Shown: positions 57,786 through 64,000 of the stretch, one piece after another
Position numbering within the stretch: position 1 is the first letter of the stretch
How the letters are laid out: each line of letters opens with the position of its first letter
Source of the DNA: Archilochus colubris
Lineage: Eukaryota; Chordata; Aves; Apodiformes; Trochilidae
Assembly (NCBI GenBank): GCA_023079485.1
Contig: CM041115.1
Span: forward strand, 28,386,826-28,450,825
DNA: 64,000 nt
Direction of reading: 5' to 3'
Position numbers and translations under genes: made by a program
The notes under the pieces: generated by a model
What the model was told of the DNA's origin: nothing
Database searches by the model: none
Seen by the model: the letters and a program-made list of their open reading frames with translations, nothing else

Positions 57786-60700
57786 CTTCCACTTTATTGC
57801 AAGAATACCTACAGAAATGTTCCATCTTTCCGGAAGCTACAGTACATTTGATGTATTCTTCACAACCCTGACTCACACTCTCCTTCCTATAGGAAGAGAT
57901 TTTCTTTTTCATTATATATATATTCTCATCAGAGAATCGGAGCAGGAATATTTGATTTGTTTGCTTAAAAATGTCTTTGTTATGCTCAGTATAACACATT
58001 ATACCTGTTATTTTACAGACAATTATGTAAGTTGGTGGTATATCTGGATTGTAATGTCTCTTTAGTATCAATCTGAAAATAAATGCTTTTTACATTTGGA
58101 CAAACATAAACATGCACACAAATAGAGTGGGTAGAAAACGTTCAAGCCTCAAGTAATCAGGTGTGACTGGTGCTGTTGAACGATTTCACTTAAATGATTT
58201 GAGTGAATAGATACGAATGTTACTGAGTACCTCCAGATGGGGAAACTTTAAAAGCATTTAACTGGGGCCAGACTACATCCCAGCTAGATGAGATGTTGGG
58301 GTTCCTTCTGCATGCTCTGGATTCTTTTGCTGTGAAAAATCTGTGAACTTTGGTAGGAGGAAGCCAGATACATTTTTGTATCTGTTGTGGTCTGGATGAC
58401 TAGTTAACCAGAAGTTTAGAACAGCCCACAAAATGCATATGCTGTGTATTTAAACAGTGAAAACAGATTTGTGGTAGCCGTAAACATTTCCTTTCTAGTC
58501 TTTCCAAGTGTCTTGCCTAGGAAATACTCCTCCTCTTTCAAATCTGGGTTTAGATATATGTTTTTGCTCCAGGCATTTTTATGTAAAAATAACCTCCTTG
58601 GACATTGTGTTTGTCTTCCATACCTTGATGTTCACAGTTACTGATTCTGACTGCGAAGTGCCTGGCAGCCTTAGGGCAGAGCCAAAAGAACCAACAGTTG
58701 CATCTCATCTGCCTTCTCAAGTTCCATGTTCAAAGAACCAATTTTGCAAATTTGTATTATTTGTTACAAATGGTAAGTAACTGTATCCTTAATGGTTCCT
58801 AGATGGAGGGCCATGGGTCTCTCTTTTTAACTCTCTCTTACCAAAAGCAAAAACAGCAAAGAAGTTAGTCTTCACAATTTGACATTATTAGGTATTTAAA
58901 ACTTCAGTTTCAAGTTACTAAAGCAACCGTATTAATTTAGATGCAGTTCAATTTAAAGCTTTTTAATATAGAGCACACCAGAAAAAGCTTTTTTTTTCTT
59001 TTTTTTCTTTTCTTTTTTTTTTTTTAAAGGTTTTAATGACTAAATTTTGTGTCTACATTATCCTGACTTTGATATTTGCTGTTTTAAGACATGCCCATGT
59101 TTTACACAGTGTGACATTTTTGAAGCTTTCTACCAATAGTAATCAAGGACCTGATTGAATCTATAATTGCTTGTATTGCTGATTAAATGTGATGAGTTGA
59201 AAAAAAGAGGTGGAAATAATACAGCCAGTGATCTGCATGGTCACTCCACTCCCCATTTGCTGTTTCTTATTATTTGGATAGCATTATAAGGAAATTAGGA
59301 CTGGTGATAATAAACAGAAGATATTGATATATGTCTACCTCAAATAATCATTTACTTTTCTGTACTAAAAAAGGAAAGTTAAAAAGCACAATCAAAGAGG
59401 CATCTTTGGAAGCATAGTAATTAGCACATCCATTTGCATGAATAAATGGGTATTCACATGGATTTACCATCTTGATAACCAAGACTATTCTTTAAGGTGA
59501 TTCAGAAGGTGAAGTTAAAGAAGAGCTATTCTGTGTGTGGTATTTTACAATAAGATTAGGGTAAAAATAAGAACAATCCAATATAAAGTGTTAGGAGGTA
59601 CATGACAAGTTTAAACAGGGAATTTACTGATCAGAAGCAAAAGTGGGTGTCACAGTCTTACAGTGCACCTGTACCAAATACTCTTATAAAGAAAAGAGCC
59701 TGAAAGTTTGCACCTTTCATCTTTTGCTTATAAAGCCAGAGTATGCAGCATTTAAAATATGCAATATAGTTAGCACTGTTAAACTGGGATCATACTATGA
59801 CATAGTTACATGTTGTAGAAAGCAGGTTTGTGATACTGTTAGAAAAATAGTTTGGAATAACGTACTATTATAAAATAGATGAAAAAGGAGTAAGGTGTTG
59901 GAAAACTGGTATTGGAGTCTTGGGATGAACAGTTAAGAAAATTATGGGGGTCTGTACACTTTATTGCAAGAATACCTACAGAAATGTTCCATCTTTCTGG
60001 AAGCCACAAGGGATTGACACATATGATAAGTGTATTTAAGTGATACCACAGTTAAAAGTGGCTTAAAACATAATTCAATATGTATTCAAAAGAAGATACA
60101 TATTAATGTATTTTACACATGGTCATTAAAATATGAACTAGAAGAGCCAATATTAAGAGAGAGCCATAGGAACATAAGAACTGCCTAGCATGGCAGCTGT
60201 ATACAGCATGATTTTTCTATTTTGGCAGATATCTTATATTTCATCAGACACATTACTTTACTTCAATTTAATCTCAATAACCAAATATTTACATTCCTTC
60301 GGGCTGCATGGCTTGTACACGGTGTTTCACAAATAAAAATGGAGGTGTGTATTTTTGCCTGGCGAACATACTGCTATCTAAGGAACTGAGAACTTGCCTT
60401 AGCATGGATTGCATGAGTTGTGAAACACAAAATAAATCTTTCTGTTGTACTTCTACTCTGCTAGCCATTTCAATCCAACTGGCCAAAATAGCTCGATTTT
60501 AAACCAGATTTTTGAGTAATTTTGTGTGTATATTCTGTTGTCAACAGGACTATTTGTGGTATAGCATTTGCAGACTGTAGCTGTAATTTTATGTGAATCA
60601 ATACTATATGCTTGTTCCAAGAAACTGTATTGACTTTGGATATTATTCCTGAAAGCAAGTTCAGGCACTGTTTCCCTCCACCCACAACCCCCCACCACAA

Positions 60701-63034
60701 CTAGTACCTCTTTCTGCTTTTCTCTAATATTAACTAGGTCTCTAATAGAGAGTTCAAGTAGTAATTCTGTAAGGGGTAAATCTTTTGTTCAGTGAAAAGA
60801 TTTTTTCTTGTTTTTGTTCTTTCATGACTCATGATGAAGCCATTATTTTTTCAAGAATTTGAAATTAACAACTCCATTGTTTGTTACTTGAAAGAACAGA
60901 GAAAATAGTAGATTTGTGGGTCTGTGAAACTGGAGTCGAGAATGAAGTCCTGTCTGATTAGAAACAGCTGAAATGTTATTGCTGTTTCACATAGACATTT
61001 GTTACTGAGAATATTATTAATATTATTACTTACCTTGTGTGAAACAAAATAGTACTAAGTTGTCACAACTGTAAGATTGAAAACTAGTGGCTTTTTTTCA
61101 CCTCACGCAAGTGTAACACTGAGGAAATAAACAATCACATGGATGTATTTTGGTGATTTTCAAGAAATGGCCAAACAAAAAATATTGCAGATATTGTTTT
61201 TAGAATGTGTGGATAAAAGTTCAGCCCAAGAAATTAATGAACATGGAGCAAAAGAAAACAAACAAACAAACAAAAAAATAGCAGTAGATTTCTCAGAACT
61301 AAATCTACTACAAAGCTTTTGATGACAGAAACACTTTCATAAATGAAATTTTTTCTGATTTCCCTTTGCTTTTTTATTATTCTTTTGCAGAGCTGTTTTA
61401 CAGCAGTGAGGTGTTACTAGAGTATGAATAAGCAAAGCAGGTAAGTCTGATTTAATTTTTGCAAGATACATGAAAAAGCATTTATAAATTAAACCACCAG
61501 CACTGAAAGACCTGAATTTCTTAATTAACTACTTTGATTGCATCTTGGGTGGGCAGCATTTGGAGGGAGTTAAGTTTGACTACAAAAGCAAATTGCTTTT
61601 ACAGTAAGAGCGGGTCTTTAATATGTTGAGCACTCATGTTCTCCTTCAGTATATATGGCTATTGCAAAGGAGTATGAAAATGCCACTTGATCTTCATCTC
61701 CATTTTTGCAGTTCCTTTTGGCATACAGCTGACAGTAACCAGAAGTTCTTCAGCTTGCCTGCAAGCTCTGTCCATGTGTAATCCAGATAAGACTCTAAAT
61801 AGTGGAGAAGGTTGTCAAGTTATGGGAGTCATGAATGAAAACTATTTTTAAGAGACTTCTTTTACTTACATGTAGCTTTTAATACTTACAGCTGAATCCT
61901 AAACTTTGTGAGTGAAATGTGATTTGCTCCATGTGGATTTTTTTTTTATAAGTCTGAGTGTTCTATCTGATGGCATCTCTCAGGACTCACAAGAAATATT
62001 TGAATGAAATCAATGTGTATGTTCACTGTGTTTCAGTTAGGGAAATTCTATTGAATTATTTGTCAATATCTAATTAGCATCTGTAGTGAATAAACTCCAG
62101 GAGTATCTTAATGAATCCTCCAATTAGTATTGAATGTTGCCATTTACAATTAGCGGTCCATTTTGAAAATTTAAGGAAAAAATTGTTCTTCTTTGAATCT
62201 TCTGCAGCCAAATGTGTCAGGTGATTTGTGAATTGATTACATTCTATGGGGTTAATTATTTTTGCTCTTTTGACACCTGAGATATATGGCACAGTATCTC
62301 ATCCCTGAAATAAGTCTTCACATTTGTAAAGATACATTCTGATTAACAATGAACTGATAAATGTAGGGCAGGTCTCACTTTTTAATCCCTTTCCAACAAA
62401 CACAAAAGAAATATTTGCCAGAAATGTTTGTTTCTGGTTTATTAATTGCTGAATTAATTGAATCTAGAAATTAAATACTTAAAGATGATGTAATGAACAA
62501 TTTAATAATGGTTCATTGAATGGGTGTTTCTATTAATGAGAGTAATAGTGATTTCGTCTGCTATTTTATGGTAATCTGGTTCATGAATGAAAAGACAAGA
62601 TAATTTTTAGAACTTCTTATTTGATGGAAGAAATAAAATAGATGTCCTCAGAATGGAGACAAGTAATCCATACTCGAGAAGTCTGAATGGCTGCTAAGCC
62701 AACTAAAACTGCTTTAAAGACATAGTCCCAAAGAGTGCAGATGGAATTCAGGCTCAACTCTGATGTCCTTCTAGACTACTTCTACCAGTAATTCTTGGGA
62801 CTCTCAAAGCAGCTTTCAACTACTAAAAATCATCAAGACCTTAATGTACCTGTTTTGGAACTATGAACATATCCTGTGACTGGTCTTGATTCAAGCTCTG
62901 CAAAGCTAAGAATAATGGAAAATTGTATGAATATGTATATCAGATACAACCCAGACTAAGAAAATATTTTATGTGGACACGAATCTTCCTGCTTTAAAAT
63001 CACTTGACTAGATTGCTTCCTTAGAAGTGAAAAG
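57786..63034. other. Unique AT-rich sequence, no gene recognised
   Basis: Short frames only. Notable items are a pyrimidine tract at about 58988-59026 and a 55-bp segment at 59955-60008 repeated from 57793-57845. Probably intergenic DNA upstream of SPIN1; distant non-coding exons cannot be excluded. Confidence 0.55.
58988..59026 (+). repeat. Pyrimidine (T/C) tract
   Basis: Almost pure T with scattered C over about 40 bp. Confidence 0.7.
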
Positions 63035-63235
63035 CCAGGTCCTTTTCCACTTCCCCAAGCTTGTAGTTTTGCATGGAGCTGTTGTGATAGAAGTACAGAG
63101 CCTAGCACTTGGCCCATTGAACCTTATGATATTGGCCTTGTTTTTTTGATCCAGCCAATCCAGATCTCCTCTGCAGAGCCTTCCAACCCTCAAACAGATC
63201 AACACTTTTCCAACTGGGAAAAAGAAAATCCACCC
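63035..63235 (-). mobile_element. CR1 LINE fragment
   Basis: Reads as reverse-complement CR1 RT sequence: 'tagcacttggcccattgaac', 'ttgatccagccaatccagat', 'ctctgcagagccttccaacc'. About 200 bp, diverged. Confidence 0.75.
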
Positions 63236-64000
63236 ACAAACCAAGTGGAGGCTTCCAAGGGAGTTGAGATTCCATAGAAAAGTGCACAATTCCTTTAAAA
63301 CCCAGTGTGTTTTTTTGCTTTGGTTTGGATTTTTTTGAGGCAGGTTGACTGATTGTTGGTGCTACTAAAAAAAATACTGCCTATCTTGACCACAGTGGAG
63401 AAGGCTTTCTGTTACTGTGAGCCAAGAAAGAGTTTCATGAACAAAACACTGGGCACTCTGTTTTGGGAATGGTTTCAGGACACATGCATTTGGATTGGAG
63501 CAAGTCTGGAAATCTTGGCTTTAAATAGGAAATTTGAATTAGACAAAGCCTGCAAAACTGGGCTTTAAATGAAAACAGGGCCATGAAGAAGTTATTACCC
63601 TGAACTGATATATCTTGGTTTGGAATTGTCAAACCACACACCTCCACACCTCCATTTTGTACTAAATCCCTGTCTCAAACTGATAGGATCTATTAAGAAA
63701 GCATAGGGAGAGCACATATTAAGAAATCAAGTAGGGAGATCAGAATGATTTAATTTTAAAAGTGGGAATGGCTGAGAAGAGGGAGGTGAGAGATTTCTGG
63801 AGGGGATGCTTGGCTTCATCATTTTCTGCAGGGGGTGAGGAGAGGTGAAGATCTAAAGCAATCCTTGTTAATTACTGAGCATTCTTCCTGTATGAGTCAT
63901 AAAGGTTCTGCTCCTCTTCCTGTGAAACAGCTGGGCACCATGACTGTTATCTGAAAAGCAGTAGCAGTGTATGCATCTGTGCATATGCATACACATTCCT
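63236..64000. other. Unique sequence at the right edge
   Basis: No gene, exon or repeat recognised. Confidence 0.5.

Overview
The window is nuclear DNA from a bird, probably a passerine. Fragments of avian CR1 retroposons occur throughout. There are also several families of avian endogenous retrovirus (ERV) LTRs. One short coding exon is recognisable: its translation begins MKTPFGKSPGQRSRADA and ends at a good splice donor. This is the first coding exon of spindlin-1 (SPIN1), read on the minus strand. In birds SPIN1 is sex-linked, with Z and W copies. By eye, mobile elements cover about half of the 64 kb. That is unusual for an avian autosome and raises the possibility that this is the W copy, which is an inference.

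Layout. 1-3122 is the start of SPIN1 intron 2 and carries two CR1 pieces. 3123-3345 is SPIN1 exon 2, with the start codon. 3346 to about 38144 is the long intron 1. It contains a young gammaretrovirus-like provirus (4096-10908, minus strand, the same sense as SPIN1), several CR1 fragments, three LTRs of one ERVL-like family, and long AT-rich unique stretches. About 36540-38480 is a CpG island that must hold the SPIN1 promoter and non-coding exon 1, with several candidate splice donors on the minus strand.

Upstream of the promoter, from about 39.4 to 57.8 kb, the DNA is almost entirely nested retroelements: solo LTRs, broken ERVL-like proviruses on both strands, a gamma-type env remnant and CR1 copies. 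From 57.8 kb to the end the sequence is mostly unique, AT-rich and without recognisable genes, apart from one CR1 scrap.

Two things stand out. First, the ERVL-like provirus at 53433-57689 ends in an LTR in the wrong (inverted) orientation. Yet the whole unit sits between perfect 5-bp target duplications inside an older LTR. It therefore looks like integration of an aberrant reverse-transcription product rather than later damage. Second, the young provirus lies about 750 bp upstream of the exon carrying the SPIN1 start codon, in sense orientation with virtually identical LTRs. It could supply a promoter or a poly(A) site to SPIN1. Its gag and pol share one frame separated by a single UGA, and it has lost integrase and the front of env. 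No bacterial-type system, CRISPR array, rRNA or tRNA gene was seen.
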